A stretch of DNA of 64,000 nucleotides from Paenibacillus ginsengarvi (GCF_003626695.1 NZ_RBAH01000017.1:62001-126000), one strand, 5' to 3'; shown: positions 16,542 to 25,520, numbered from the stretch's first letter. The notes: generated from the sequence alone by a model not told the origin. Translations and numbers: made by a program.

Positions 16542-18878
16542 TTAGGAAACAACTACGATTTCTACAACGTCCTTCTTCCGTTCATGTTCCTCGGCAATCA
16601 GCCGAACCGCACGCAGGCTTGGATCGTAATCCCAGCCTTCCCCCTCGACGCCGCAAGAAGCATCGTCCCGATTTCGCTTCACCACTCGTTCCGGCAGCTT
16701 CGCCCCGTTGATTTCAATGCAGGCGGGCTTCGTATCCGAATGGATCAGAATGTCGTAACTGCGATTCGCCGGCATTCCCTCGTACATTCCGGTGCGGGGA
16801 CTTATTCGCAGGACAACGCCGGTTTGTTGGGTTCGGCATTCGATTCGCGTCTCGGCGACGTTCCCTTCCTCATATTGAAAAGTCGTCCCGTCATCCTCAT
16901 ACAGCGTAAAGTTGCAGTCGCCATGCGTGTAAACCTGTAACCCAAGACGTTCAACGGACTTCTCTCCGACGTAGTCCATTTCGGGCCATTCGGGGATAAT
17001 GGCACCGGCGCGAACGAACAAAGCACCTCCCGCATAAGCGGGAATCTTGCAGTCGACGGTTTGCGGGCCCGTGTACCGCTCCTTCGTCCAATAATCGATC
17101 CACTCGCCTTCCGGCAAATAAACTTGGTCCGTAAAAGCGGCGACGAGGAAGGAATCGCCGAACATATATTGTTCGAGCAGGTGGTCAGACTTCGGATCGT
17201 TCGGATACGCAAGCGGCATTGCACGGATAATCGGCATTCCTGTACGAGCGGCAACATGCGCCGCGGAATAAATGTACGGCAGAAGGCGATACCGCAACTT
17301 CGCGTACATCTTGAACATAGCCAGCATCTTCTTATCCAGCAACCACGGATGGCGCCAGTAGGCCCAGCTATTCACCTGCGACCACGGCTGAAGAAACCCG
17401 AAGTGGAGTCCTGCCGGAGTAAACACCTCCATATCGCAGCTCGTATTCGCATGTCCGGACAACCCGTGATTCAGCAGCGAAACGAGCGGCTTCGGTCCTC
17501 CGCCGGTGTCCCCTGCCCAAGTGGCCGCATATTGCTGGATGCCGGCAAATCCGCCTGCCGTATAAATCATCGGTCTGTGTCCCGTCTGCTCCTTAAAGCC
17601 GAGATGCATCTGTTTGGCGAGCAAAATCGGATACAGATTGTGCATCTCTTCGTCGATCATTCCATTGCCCCAAAGCCGGTCGGGGTGGTCGAGAACTTGT
17701 TGGGCGCCGTCCAGCTTGAACGCAGAAACGCCTTGCCTCACAAACTTGGATAAATGGGTGTACCACGCCTCGTCATGCTTCGTGACTCTATCCATATAGA
17801 CCGGGTACTGCAGCTTCGTATCTTGTTCATAATCGTCCGGATGAGTCCTCTGGAAGCCCTCCTCCTCGGCACTCAAGCCCCTTGAACCGCCGCCGGTATT
17901 TTCTTTCTCCCGGATTAGCCGCTCCTCATGCAAACTCATGTCGTAGTCGGCGCATAGCCATAAACTCAATTTAAAGCCGAGCCGTTCCAATGCGCCGAAG
18001 AAAGTGGAAGGTCCGCCGTCCGGCAACCAATGCGGAATCGCAAATCTATCCGAATGCCAGTTCTTAGTCACCGAATAATCATAACATTTTTCCATCCAGC
18101 CCGGTTCCAGCCCAATCAAGTCGCAAGGGATGCCCTCACGGCGAAAGCTCAGCGCATCGTCGATCATCTCCCTCGCATTGGCCTGTTCATTGCACACGAA
18201 AGTAAGCCCGTATGCCCAAATCGGGAGAATCTGCGGCTTGCCGGCAACGGACGTGTAGCTTTGGAGCAGATCGGAAAGCGTTTCTCCCGCGAACAAGAAA
18301 TAGTCCAATTCACCACGGCGGCCCCAAAATCGCAGCCGGTCATTCACCGCTTTGCCGACATCTACGGCGTGTCGCCATGTCGTGTTAATAAGGAGCCCCC
18401 ATCCTTTGCTGCTCATAAGAAACGGAATCGGAGCATAAGCTTTCACATTCGTTACCCACATATTCGCCCGATGTCCGCGTTTTTGAATCCGTTCACGCGT
18501 TTCATCGCCCAGTCCGTACACCCGCTCCTGTTCGTCCAGCAGAAATTCCGCGCCGAATCCTCGCTGCGGATCGGACCAAGGCGGTATCGCATGGCGTGTC
18601 AGCGTTTCGCCTCGTGCGTTCATAAGTTCGATGCGGCCGCTGCTTTTCTCCACTCGAAGCTGCGCTCGTTCCGTACGGATGTCCAGTACATCCGCCCGGT
18701 CGTTAACCGTACAAACGGTATCCCTTTGCCGGCTGTCCAATATGCCGTAGCGGATCAACGCGGGTTCGCGGAAATCGTCGCCCGCACTTATGTGGATGCG
18801 GAACGTATCCGGAGCAACAACTTGAATGCGCATATGCCCGCCGCTTTGCAATGTAAGATTCAGCAATTTATTTTCCAC
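16542..18878 (-). CDS. GH31 glycoside hydrolase (alpha-glucosidase/alpha-xylosidase type)
   Basis: A 778-residue intracellular retaining alpha-glycosidase with no signal peptide. It has an N-terminal beta-sandwich (about 1-210), a catalytic barrel (about 215-560) and C-terminal beta domains. The nucleophile is Asp390 in SAFKLDGAQQ; the acid/base is Asp457 in TWAGDTGG. The barrel also shows LPIWAYGLTFVCN, IGLEPGWMEK, PMIYTAGGFAG and NSWAYWRHPWLL. The start is GTG, three bases after the stop of a small upstream gene, so translation is coupled. The exact sugar is not readable. A GH31-like paralogue fused to a DNA-binding domain is encoded divergently 0.5 kb upstream and is its likely regulator. 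Confidence 0.92.
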   Translation of the reverse strand: MENKLLNLTLQSGGHMRIQVVAPDTFRIHISAGDDFREPALIRYGILDSRQRDTVCTVNDRADVLDIRTERAQLRVEKSSGRIELMNARGETLTRHAIPPWSDPQRGFGAEFLLDEQERVYGLGDETRERIQKRGHRANMWVTNVKAYAPIPFLMSSKGWGLLINTTWRHAVDVGKAVNDRLRFWGRRGELDYFLFAGETLSDLLQSYTSVAGKPQILPIWAYGLTFVCNEQANAREMIDDALSFRREGIPCDLIGLEPGWMEKCYDYSVTKNWHSDRFAIPHWLPDGGPSTFFGALERLGFKLSLWLCADYDMSLHEERLIREKENTGGGSRGLSAEEEGFQRTHPDDYEQDTKLQYPVYMDRVTKHDEAWYTHLSKFVRQGVSAFKLDGAQQVLDHPDRLWGNGMIDEEMHNLYPILLAKQMHLGFKEQTGHRPMIYTAGGFAGIQQYAATWAGDTGGGPKPLVSLLNHGLSGHANTSCDMEVFTPAGLHFGFLQPWSQVNSWAYWRHPWLLDKKMLAMFKMYAKLRYRLLPYIYSAAHVAARTGMPIIRAMPLAYPNDPKSDHLLEQYMFGDSFLVAAFTDQVYLPEGEWIDYWTKERYTGPQTVDCKIPAYAGGALFVRAGAIIPEWPEMDYVGEKSVERLGLQVYTHGDCNFTLYEDDGTTFQYEEGNVAETRIECRTQQTGVVLRISPRTGMYEGMPANRSYDILIHSDTKPACIEINGAKLPERVVKRNRDDASCGVEGEGWDYDPSLRAVRLIAEEHERKKDVVEIVVVS

Positions 18879-18881
18879 GTC

Positions 18882-19124
18882 TCACACCTCTACTCCTACC
18901 GAATCAATCCAATTGACCGTGACGTTCATGCTCGTGTGCAGATAATCTTGCAGGTCGGCGGCTATACGCCGTATAAAGGCGTTGTCATGTTGGCCGAGCA
19001 CAATACTCCAATCCGCGGTAATTTCCACTTCGGACACCGCCGCCTTTACGAACGGATCGCGTCTATCCGGCTTATGCACCACGTCCAGTCTTTTGCGAAA
19101 ATCGTAATTCCGCTCTTTTCTCAT
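18882..19124 (-). CDS. Small protein or gene remnant upstream of the GH31 gene
   Basis: An 80-residue frame (ATG at 19124, GGGGAGAAG upstream) that ends three bases before the GH31 start. It contains WSIVLGQHDNAFIRRIAADLQDYL. That stretch resembles the small N-terminal alpha/beta domain found ahead of the catalytic domain in several large exo-glycosidases such as GH67/GH115-type enzymes. The catalytic part is absent. It may be the surviving N-terminus of a deleted hydrolase, or a small gene kept for translational coupling. No family can be assigned firmly. Confidence 0.4.
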   Translation of the reverse strand: MRKERNYDFRKRLDVVHKPDRRDPFVKAAVSEVEITADWSIVLGQHDNAFIRRIAADLQDYLHTSMNVTVNWIDSVGVEV

Positions 19125-19144
19125 TCGTCTTCTCCCCACTCTCT

Positions 19145-19216
19145 TTAAAAACCGACCCAGTCGTTTCCATTGCCGTTCCCATAAACGTATCGTTTGTCGG
19201 ACTTGATTCGCTTCAC
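19145..19216 (-). CDS. Possible 23-residue peptide
   Basis: A GTG codon at 19216 follows a strong AAGGAGG (ten bases away) and opens a 23-codon frame containing YVYGNGNGNDW. It ends with TAA 20 bp before the start of the 80-residue gene. The ribosome site is stronger than those of many real genes here. It could be a leader peptide of the GH31 transcript or a remnant. There is no homology to rely on. Confidence 0.25.
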   Translation of the reverse strand: MKRIKSDKRYVYGNGNGNDWVGF

Positions 19217-19373
19217 GGGATCATTGCCTCCTTTCCTGAATAACCTTCCTTATTGCTTTCTCTGCTTTCCTGGAATTAAAATCATTGTATATGGAATCGC
19301 ATTCATTTCGTAGGACGATCGATTGCAACCAATCGTCTATCGATGACTGTTTTGGAGAAGGAGGCATAGCGAG

Positions 19374-22289
19374 TTGTGCGCAAAATCGAACGGTATCGTA
19401 TTTGAAATAACCAGCGGCGGATATTTGCGCGTAGATTCGGTATCCCCCGGTACGCTGCGGATTCGCCTTCATGAAACGAACGACTTCCCGGAATCCGCTC
19501 TCGAACGCTACGGAATCGTCTTACATCGCAGCTCAGACGATTACTCGCTCGAATACGACGGTCCTTCTTGCACAATCCGAACGGACAAAGCGGCGCTTAC
19601 GGTCGATACGCGAAACGGCTGTCTTTCTTTGTGCAACGAACGCGGCGAAACGCTGACGCGCCAGCCCGAACGCCCCTGGCCCGTTGCCGCTCAAGGATTC
19701 GGTGCTCATTTCATGCTGGCGGATGGGGAGCGGATATACGGGCTCGGCGATGTGAAGAGAGATCGTATTCAGCACCGGGGACATCGTGCTGAGATGCGGA
19801 TCGAGAATGTGCACCGCTACGCCCCCGTACCATTTATGATGAGCAGCCGCCGATGGGGGGTTTTCATAAACACGACTTGGTGTCACGAGATCGATATCGG
19901 TCATACGGTGCGCGATTTGTTGACATTCCAGGGGACTGGCGGGAAGCTGGACTACTTCCTGTTTGTCGGCGACTCCTATGCCGAGCTGCTGGATCGCTAT
20001 ACCGACGTGGTCGGAAAGCCGGTATTGCTGCCCGTCTGGGCTTATGGCCTGACTTACGTATGCCACCAGCAAGTCAATGCGCGCGAGATGGTAGACGATG
20101 CGCTCAATTTCCGCAGGGCGGGTATTCCTTGCGATATGATCGGGCTCGAACCAGGCTGGATGGAAAAAAAATACGATCATTCAGTGGATATGAACTGGCA
20201 TCCGGAACGATTTGCCCTCCCCCCTTACTCCAAAAAATCCGATACGTTTATTGGCGCGCTGGACAAGCTCGACTTTAAGCTTAGTTTATGGCTGACCTGT
20301 ATGCATGACTTGAGCATAGAGGAAGAACGTTTGGCGTTGTCGGAGTCGTCTTCGAGCGCAACCGCGACGCTTACCGAAGCGCCCTGGTACGAGCATTTGC
20401 GGAAGTTCGTCGATCAAGGCGTGAGCGCATTCAAGTTGAGCGGTGCGCCCTTCGGGCTGGAAACGTCCGGACGAAGGTGGGGCAACGGGATGAGCGACGA
20501 TGAGATGCACAATCTGTACCCGATTTTGCTCGCCAAGCAGCTGCACTTGGGGTTTAAAGAGCAGACAGGCCGGCGATCGATGATTTATATGGCTAACGGG
20601 TATACCGGCATGCAAAGATACGCCGCCACATGGGCCGGAACGTCCGACCATCAGCCGGCTCTCGTCTCCATGCTCAATCACGGAATGTCCGGTCATATCC
20701 ATACTACCGAGGACATGGACGTCTCTACTCCGGAGGGCATCCACTTCGGTTTTTTGCAGCCGTGGTCGCAGGTGAACAGTTGGGCTTACTGGCGCCATCC
20801 TTGCTTGTTGGAACACGAACTGTTGCAAACTTTCCGAATGTATGCCCAATTGCGCTACAGTCTGCTGCCCTACATTTATTCGGCCGCTCACAACGCCACC
20901 CGCACCGGTATGCCGATCCTTCGCGCCATGCCACTTGCATTTCCCGATGATCCGCATGCGGACGGACTGCTGCATCAGTATATGTTTGGGGATTCGCTTC
21001 TCGTAGCCGTATATACCCGTACTGTTTATTTGCCGGAAGGCGTCTGGATCGACTATTGGACCGGCGAACGGCATATGGGTCCGAAACAGCTGGAATATGC
21101 GGCAGTTGCGCCAGTTGGCGGACCGTTGTTCGTCAAAGCCGGCGCCATCATCCCCGTTTGGCCGGAGTTGAGCTCTATCGGGCCGAAGCAGCCGGAGATC
21201 ATTGGGCTCCACCTATACCTGTACGGTGAAAGCGAATATGTTCTCATAGAAGACGATGGGGTGACTTACGGGTATTTGGAGCAGAGGATCGCCGAAACGT
21301 TAATAAGTTGCCGGACGACGGATAAACGAACCATGGTTCAGATCGGTACCCGGAAGGGTAACTATGGGGGAATGCCGTGCAGACGCGGCTACGATGTATA
21401 CCTTCATGTTCCGGCCAAACCGCTGCAAGTGACGATCGACGGAAGCTCGGCCGAGGAAACGGTCCATCCGCCGGAAGCCGGTGCGGCGCGGGACGGATGG
21501 TATTTTGACCGAATATCCCGGATCGTCCGCCTAAGTGCACATGAGCATCCGGATAAACGGGAGAACGTGACGATCGAAGTATGCTACGACGCCACTTTTC
21601 ACCGAGAGACCCAAGCGAGGCATGTACGTCACGGTACACCCGATTCGCCCGGAACGAACACGCATTGGGAGACGGAACTGGAAATCGGTCTGGAGACGGG
21701 GGATCGCGTCAAGGCGTTTGCGGCGTTGGAGGAGTGGTGGGCCGAACGGATCGAGCGGATTCCGAACCTGGACGAAGCACGCGTAAACATGCTTATTATT
21801 TGCGGATTGTTCGTTCGTGTGTGCATTCGCCAGGGATGGAATGTGCAGACCGTGCTCGACGGCATATACGACGCTTTCGTAAATATCCAAGTCCTATTCA
21901 AGAAGGAACAGGGATACGACCTCATGCGGCAAGCGGTCCAACAGTTTATCGAGTATCGGCGTTCCGCCAAAAAGTCCGATATTCACCCGCTGATCAAACA
22001 AATAACCGATATCGTGGAAAAAGAGATCGACGACAATATAACGCTTCACTCGATGGCCGATCGGCTGCACGTCAACTCCTCCCACTTGAGCCGAATGTTT
22101 AAGCAAGCCGTCGGACAATCGTTCACCGATTACGTGATGATCCGGAAAATGGAGCGTGCCAAATCGCTGCTCATCGCAGGCAGCAGTGTCTCGGAAGCGG
22201 CATTGCAGCTCGGCTATAAAGATACGAGTCATTTCATCCGGGTATTTCGAAAATATTGGGGGGTAACTCCCGGCGAGTTAAAAATATAA
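19374..22289 (+). CDS. GH31-like pseudoenzyme fused to an AraC DNA-binding domain (putative sugar-sensing regulator)
   Basis: A single uninterrupted 971-codon frame. Residues 1 to about 735 align throughout with the neighbouring GH31 enzyme (YGLGD, VWAYGLTYVCHQQ, IGLEPGWMEKKYD, NSWAYWRHPCLL). Both catalytic aspartates are replaced: the nucleophile motif AFKLDGA reads AFKLSGA (Ser356) and the acid/base motif TWAGD reads TWAGT (Thr423). Residues about 740-865 form a helical linker like that of YesN-type regulators. Residues about 868-971 are an AraC double helix-turn-helix (LHSMADRLHVNSSHLSRMFK, then LGYKDTSHFIRVFRKYWGV). The start is TTG with AAGGAGG nine bases upstream. A dead glycosidase used as a ligand sensor is the natural inference. 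Confidence 0.9.
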   Translation: MCAKSNGIVFEITSGGYLRVDSVSPGTLRIRLHETNDFPESALERYGIVLHRSSDDYSLEYDGPSCTIRTDKAALTVDTRNGCLSLCNERGETLTRQPERPWPVAAQGFGAHFMLADGERIYGLGDVKRDRIQHRGHRAEMRIENVHRYAPVPFMMSSRRWGVFINTTWCHEIDIGHTVRDLLTFQGTGGKLDYFLFVGDSYAELLDRYTDVVGKPVLLPVWAYGLTYVCHQQVNAREMVDDALNFRRAGIPCDMIGLEPGWMEKKYDHSVDMNWHPERFALPPYSKKSDTFIGALDKLDFKLSLWLTCMHDLSIEEERLALSESSSSATATLTEAPWYEHLRKFVDQGVSAFKLSGAPFGLETSGRRWGNGMSDDEMHNLYPILLAKQLHLGFKEQTGRRSMIYMANGYTGMQRYAATWAGTSDHQPALVSMLNHGMSGHIHTTEDMDVSTPEGIHFGFLQPWSQVNSWAYWRHPCLLEHELLQTFRMYAQLRYSLLPYIYSAAHNATRTGMPILRAMPLAFPDDPHADGLLHQYMFGDSLLVAVYTRTVYLPEGVWIDYWTGERHMGPKQLEYAAVAPVGGPLFVKAGAIIPVWPELSSIGPKQPEIIGLHLYLYGESEYVLIEDDGVTYGYLEQRIAETLISCRTTDKRTMVQIGTRKGNYGGMPCRRGYDVYLHVPAKPLQVTIDGSSAEETVHPPEAGAARDGWYFDRISRIVRLSAHEHPDKRENVTIEVCYDATFHRETQARHVRHGTPDSPGTNTHWETELEIGLETGDRVKAFAALEEWWAERIERIPNLDEARVNMLIICGLFVRVCIRQGWNVQTVLDGIYDAFVNIQVLFKKEQGYDLMRQAVQQFIEYRRSAKKSDIHPLIKQITDIVEKEIDDNITLHSMADRLHVNSSHLSRMFKQAVGQSFTDYVMIRKMERAKSLLIAGSSVSEAALQLGYKDTSHFIRVFRKYWGVTPGELKI

Positions 22290-22361
22290 TGAAACTTACA
22301 AAGGGAAGACATTCTTCTTAACTTATCCCAATTACTTTGCGGGAGCCCGAATAGATGTGCA

Positions 22362-22393
22362 GAAACCGACTTGGTCATTGCCGGGTCGGTTTC
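22362..22393 (+). terminator. Intrinsic terminator after the GH31-AraC gene
   Basis: GAAACCGAC and GTCGGTTTC form a 9-bp stem around a 14-nt loop, followed by CTTTTCC. It lies 72 bp after the stop codon. Confidence 0.65.
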
Positions 22394-22554
22394 CTTTTCC
22401 AATACCTCCGTGGTTAGATCCACAGCATAAGCCGTCTATTGCGGCGTACTTCCTCACGTCCTGCTCGAATGTCGCTCCATTGCACAGATCCTTGCTCGTC
22501 CCGGACGTGAGTCCATACATCCGCTCACGATCATATAGTCCGACAACATTTCGG

Positions 22555-22587
22555 TTGTTCAATTTTCATATATTATATATAATATAT
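22555..22587 (+). promoter_or_regulatory. Promoter with 20-bp AT palindrome before the 22634 gene
   Basis: TTGTTC (22555-22560) and TATAAT (22578-22583) are 17 bp apart. The -10 box lies inside the perfect 20-bp palindrome ATATATTATATATAATATAT (22568-22587). A repressor bound there would block the promoter. The gene starts 46 bp further on. The remaining part of this 344-bp gap (22394-22554) shows no supported gene. Confidence 0.5.
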
Positions 22588-22633
22588 ACGATTAGATCTA
22601 ATAATAATTATCCCTTAAGGAGCTCCTGCCCGT

Positions 22634-24610
22634 ATGCGAACGATCAAACGAGCGGTTCATCTCGACTTTCACACCCTGCCCGACATTCCTGATTTTGGCG
22701 TTAACTTCGATGCAGAACGGTTTGCCCGCACGTTGAAGGAAGCCCGCGTGGAGTACATTACCGCTTTCGCCAAATGCAATATTGGCTTCGCCTACTATCC
22801 GACCGCCGTCGGGATCATGCATCCGCACCTGAAATTCGATATGTTCGGTCAAATCGTCGAGGAATGCGCCAAGCTTGGTATCGGCGTCACCGCCTACCTG
22901 AGCGCCGGACTCGATCACGAGGCGGCCCGCTCTCACCGCGAATGGACTGTGGTCAACAATGACGGGCAGGTTGTGTACGGGGACCGGACGGCCAACTTTT
23001 TCCGCAACATGTGCTTCCATTCCGGTTATCGCGATTATTTACTGGCCATGATCCGCGAGATCAAGGAACGTTATCCGGTCGAAGGTTTCTTCCTCGACAG
23101 CACGGTCGTCCGCTCCTGCTACGGGAACGAATGTCTGGAGGGGGTGCGCGCCCGCGGCCTGAACCCGCTGGACGAAACGGACGTGCTGGCGTTCGCCAGG
23201 GACACGCTGCTTGATTTTGGCCGGGAGGCCAAGCGAATCGTCGGACCGGACAAATTTCTGTATTTGAACGGACTGCCGACGTCCGATACGGAAGGGCTTC
23301 GCACACACATCGAAATCGAATGTTTGCCGAGCGGCTGGAGCTACGACTTCTTCCCCGCCCAAGTCGCCTATGCGCGTAATCTGGGGCAGCAGACCGTTTA
23401 CATGACCGGCCGCTTCAACGTGAATTGGGGCGATTTCGGCGGGTTGAAAAGCAAGGTTTCGCTGCTCAACGATTGCTGGGACGCAATCAGCAACGGAGTG
23501 CCAACCTCCATCGGCGACCATATGCACCCGCGCGATGGCTTAGATCCGGCGGTATATGAAGTCATCGGGGATATTTACAAGGAGCTGGAGCTGCTGGAGC
23601 CGTGGACCGACGGCGCCCGCGCAGAAGCCGACATCGGCATTCTAACCTGGCAGGGCGGACAGATCGGGGATGCGCATAACGGTGCCGTGCGCATGCTCGG
23701 CGAGCTGCACTATACGTACGATATCGTGGACGAACGGCACGATCTGTCGCGCTTCAAAGTGCTTCTTTTGCCGGACCGGGTGCGGATCACTCCTGTCCTC
23801 GCGGCGAAGCTGTCCGCCTATTTAGCGGCCGGAGGCGGCATTATCAGCTCCGGATATTCCGGCTTGAACGAGGCGGGCACCGCTTTTGCGTTGAAGGAAT
23901 GGAACATGGTCTACGAGAGCGAGGATCCGTGGAACAGCTCGTATTTCCGGATGAAGGAACCGGCGGAAGCCGGCATGTCCGATATGCTGTGCGGCATGTA
24001 TAAGCAGGGGATATGGCTGCAAGCTTGCGAGGGCGCACATGCCGTCGCGGACTATTATCAGCCCTATTTCGACCGCCGGTGGGACGGCTTTCACGGCACG
24101 TTTTACACCCCGCCGGACAAATATGCCGGCAGGCCGGCCGTAGCGAGATCGGGACGGATCTTTCAATTCTGCTTCCGCGTATTCGCCGCCTACATGGACT
24201 ATGCGCCGAACGTCCATAAGCAGATGGTATCCTATTGCCTCAAGCAGCTGCTTCCCGATCCGCTGGTCCAAAGCGAAGGCATTCCGACGACCGCCCGGGT
24301 AACGGTCACTGCCAAAGCCTTCATGAGCATCATTCATGTCAAACTGACCCATCCGGAGCCGCGCGGAGCGTACAACGTCATCGAGGACCGGCAAACACTG
24401 ACGGGAGCGGTCGTTCACTTGCGCCGCGGGGACGACGTCGTTGCCGTTTATACCGCGCCCGACCGGCTGCCGCTAGCCTTCACGAGCAATAACGGCAGTA
24501 TTCGCATCCCCCTTCCGGTGATCGACGGATACATGATGATTGTCGTGGAACATGATCAGAACAATGCGGCGCCAGATGCGCCCTCAGTTCCCGACCCATG
24601 CACCGGCTGA
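22634..24610 (+). CDS. Alpha-amylase/fucosidase-like glycoside hydrolase with beta-galactosidase trimerisation-type domain
   Basis: A 658-residue protein without a signal peptide, hence intracellular. The N-terminal half is a TIM barrel of the hypothetical glycosyl hydrolase/GH29-like group, with VHLDFHTLPDIPDFG, YITAFAKCNIGFAYYPT, GVTAYLSAG and EGFFLDSTVVRSCYG. The Asp of FFLDS is a candidate nucleophile. Residues about 330-560 resemble the glutaminase-like trimerisation domain of GH42 enzymes: a long insert, then LPDRVRITPVLAAKLSAYLAAGG. The substrate is unknown. AAGGAGCTCCTGCCCGT precedes the ATG. It lies downstream of the GH31-AraC gene on the same strand but has its own promoter. Confidence 0.7.
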   Translation: MRTIKRAVHLDFHTLPDIPDFGVNFDAERFARTLKEARVEYITAFAKCNIGFAYYPTAVGIMHPHLKFDMFGQIVEECAKLGIGVTAYLSAGLDHEAARSHREWTVVNNDGQVVYGDRTANFFRNMCFHSGYRDYLLAMIREIKERYPVEGFFLDSTVVRSCYGNECLEGVRARGLNPLDETDVLAFARDTLLDFGREAKRIVGPDKFLYLNGLPTSDTEGLRTHIEIECLPSGWSYDFFPAQVAYARNLGQQTVYMTGRFNVNWGDFGGLKSKVSLLNDCWDAISNGVPTSIGDHMHPRDGLDPAVYEVIGDIYKELELLEPWTDGARAEADIGILTWQGGQIGDAHNGAVRMLGELHYTYDIVDERHDLSRFKVLLLPDRVRITPVLAAKLSAYLAAGGGIISSGYSGLNEAGTAFALKEWNMVYESEDPWNSSYFRMKEPAEAGMSDMLCGMYKQGIWLQACEGAHAVADYYQPYFDRRWDGFHGTFYTPPDKYAGRPAVARSGRIFQFCFRVFAAYMDYAPNVHKQMVSYCLKQLLPDPLVQSEGIPTTARVTVTAKAFMSIIHVKLTHPEPRGAYNVIEDRQTLTGAVVHLRRGDDVVAVYTAPDRLPLAFTSNNGSIRIPLPVIDGYMMIVVEHDQNNAAPDAPSVPDPCTG

Positions 24611-24629
24611 AGCGGTCAAGACCGCCGCA

Positions 24630-25520
24630 TCAGCCCTCCGATGGGGCGTACTTCGTCTCGTCCGGCTCGAATGTTATTTCATTGGACGGGTCCAGCTCCA
24701 CGTGAATGGTTCCGCGATCGTCGGTCAGCACGAGCATGCGCGTGCCGACGACGGGGACGCGGTCAGCGCTGGTGCGCATGTGCGCTGAGACGACACGAGG
24801 AGCATTGTCGACGATGTAGCCTATCTCGACCGTGAAGACCGGGAGATTGAAAAGCCAGCTGTTTGTGAATCTCACGGCGGTCAATGTCCCGATGAATGAG
24901 GTGCCCTCCAGGCGGAGGCGTTTGATATCCGCCTGACGCCGCCGGGCGTGGGCGATCGAGCCGGGCAACCGCAAGAGCGCGATCACGCCCCAGAGGGCGA
25001 AGCCTGCTCCGACGGCGGCGCCGAGCTCTAGTGGGATCGTCGGTGACGTCGCGATGGCCTCGAGATCGAAGGGCCTCGCTGGATCGCTTCTCAGCGTCCA
25101 GAGCAGGAGGACTCCCGCGTCTGCGGCGAGTCCTCCTGTGACCGCGAGCGTCGCGAACAGACCGGCGACCCTAATCTGTCCGAACTGCTCGACCGATTGC
25201 GAGTACAATCCGCCGGTCGCACCGATCGCGAAGAACAGCAGGATTACGGCTGCGCCCACCGTGACCGGATGACCGAGGAACATGCCAATCGCCGGTGTCG
25301 GCGCCAGGCCGAGCAGAGCCCCGAACGGCACAGAACCTGTCAGCGCCCACAGTGCAGCGGCTGCAAGCAGCCACGGCAGCAGCGGAGATGCGCGTCCGAT
25401 GCGACGTCCCGGCCGGAGCACTGTCATCCGTCCGTTCTTGTCCGTGGTCGAGAACAGCGGCAGTGTCTCGATGCCCTCCTGCTGCCCGTTCTGCCGAGGA
25501 ACAACTAGAAATAAACTCAT
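24630..25520 (-). CDS. Four-helix membrane protein of actinobacterial character
   Basis: A 296-residue protein with hydrophobic segments at about 48-70, 78-102, 118-140 and 165-190. A soluble C-terminal domain follows, with LEGTSFIGTLTAVRFTNSWLF... and a final EITFEPDETKYAPSEG. No function is recognised; the tail resembles DUF3592-like or Microbacterium-type hypothetical proteins. The codon choice (CTC, GCG, ATC and GAC heavy) and the wording of the coding strand differ from neighbouring genes, which suggests acquisition from a high-G+C actinobacterium. AGAGGAG lies before the ATG. It converges with the hydrolase upstream and is followed by csoR on the same strand. Confidence 0.6.
   Translation of the reverse strand: MSLFLVVPRQNGQQEGIETLPLFSTTDKNGRMTVLRPGRRIGRASPLLPWLLAAAALWALTGSVPFGALLGLAPTPAIGMFLGHPVTVGAAVILLFFAIGATGGLYSQSVEQFGQIRVAGLFATLAVTGGLAADAGVLLLWTLRSDPARPFDLEAIATSPTIPLELGAAVGAGFALWGVIALLRLPGSIAHARRRQADIKRLRLEGTSFIGTLTAVRFTNSWLFNLPVFTVEIGYIVDNAPRVVSAHMRTSADRVPVVGTRMLVLTDDRGTIHVELDPSNEITFEPDETKYAPSEG

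Noticed and set aside
22332..22562. 76-codon frame on the minus strand in the gap before the 22634 gene, with protein-like wording (DRERMYGLTSGTSKDL)
   Set aside because: No ribosome site, its end overlaps a terminator hairpin, and no family could be named; possibly a remnant but not supportable.
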